Below are positions 5,994-6,210 of a DNA stretch of 6,210 nt, piece by piece. The stretch lies in contig JAUYFZ010000312.1 in assembly GCA_030689585.1 (NCBI GenBank), positions 1 through 6,210 of the forward strand, in the 5' to 3' direction. A program made the position numbers and the translations under genes. Source of the stretch: Rhodocyclaceae bacterium (lineage in GTDB: Bacteria > Pseudomonadota > Gammaproteobacteria > Burkholderiales > Rhodocyclaceae). A model generated the notes under the pieces. It was given only the letters and a program-made list of their open reading frames with translations, did not search any database and had not been told where the DNA came from. Numbering within the stretch: the first letter of the stretch is position 1; the number at the start of each line of letters is the position of its first letter.

Positions 5994-6108
5994 AACGTGC
6001 GCAAGACGAATTAACGGACATGTTGCTTACCACCACCCCAAATAATGAAACGGCTCTATGCGGTTTGTAGTGGGTACTCGAAGCGGTTGTTGCGGCCTCC
6101 CTCCACTT
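5992..6108 (-). other. Region upstream of menC: short open frame and possible leader structure
   Basis: No recognised gene lies between 5980 and the right edge. On the minus strand a 38-codon stretch stays open from 6108 to a TAA at 5994-5992, with an internal ATG at 6021 that would give the nine-residue peptide MSVNSSCAR; I do not recognise it. The same strand can pair UACCCACUAC (6076-6067) with GUGGUGGUA (6036-6028): nine pairs with one bulge, one of them G-U, which would be a mismatch on the other strand. This hints at an mRNA leader structure for the men operon, but a decayed gene tail or intergenic repeat is equally possible. No convincing promoter was found. Confidence 0.3.
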
Positions 6109-6129
6109 CTAGGGTAGGGCAGTACCTAT

Positions 6130-6170
6130 CTCCCTCCCCTTCAAGGTGTGGTATGGGGAGGGGATGGGGT
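6130..6170. repeat. Second copy of the GC-rich repeat core found in menF
   Basis: This 41-bp block matches 3601-3641 at 37 of 41 positions with no gaps. The first 17 bases (CTCCCTCCCCTTCAAGG) and the last 16 (GGGGAGGGGATGGGGT) are identical, and differences are confined to the middle eight. It lies in intergenic DNA about 150 bp upstream of menC, in the same + strand orientation. The TGCGAAAGTTCT ends of the menF element are not present around it. Confidence 0.85.
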
Positions 6171-6210
6171 ACATATGAAGGGACAAACAAGTCTCGTAAT
6201 TTTCGGGCGG

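Noticed and set aside
6017..6027. GGACATGTTGC as an outer end of a second full menF-type element
   Set aside because: Only the GGACAT block matches the element end, and the TGCGAAAGTTCT arm is absent. A partial match of this size may be chance.

Overview
The window looks like proteobacterial chromosome, probably beta- or gamma-class. The left side has the order coaBC (reverse) / radC - rpmB - rpmG (forward), which is the familiar arrangement around dfp-radC-rpmBG in those classes, and both ribosomal proteins are the cysteine-poor forms usual there. The genus cannot be told from the sequence.

Layout. Bases 1-307 (minus) hold the first 102 codons of coaBC. A 51-bp divergent gap separates it from radC (359-1036, plus). 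A 204-bp gap with a GC-rich hairpin and a likely promoter leads to rpmB (1241-1477) and rpmG (1489-1659). From the right, a four-gene minus-strand menaquinone operon runs menC (5023-5979), menE (4098-5012), menF (2689-4098), menD (1637-2692). The genes are nearly fused: menE/menF share TGATG, menF/menD share ATGA, and the end of menD overlaps the end of rpmG tail to tail by 23 bp. Bases 5980-6210 contain no recognised gene, only a possible structured leader and a copy of a GC-rich repeat.

How the genes work together. MenF makes isochorismate from chorismate. MenD adds the succinyl semialdehyde unit from 2-oxoglutarate to give SEPHCHC. MenC dehydrates SHCHC to o-succinylbenzoate (OSB). MenE activates OSB with CoA. 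MenH, MenB, MenA and the methyltransferase are not in this window.

What stands out is that the men enzymes are structurally unusual while their visible catalytic motifs are largely kept. MenD (351 aa) joins its PYR and PP domains directly, without the central domain of roughly 170 residues found in E. coli MenD. MenE (304 aa) ends at the A8 hinge and has no C-terminal domain. MenF carries an in-frame, roughly 220-bp inverted-repeat element with 30-bp tandem repeats at its centre; its 41-bp core recurs upstream of menC. Comparisons with E. coli proteins are from memory of those families; no alignment was run.
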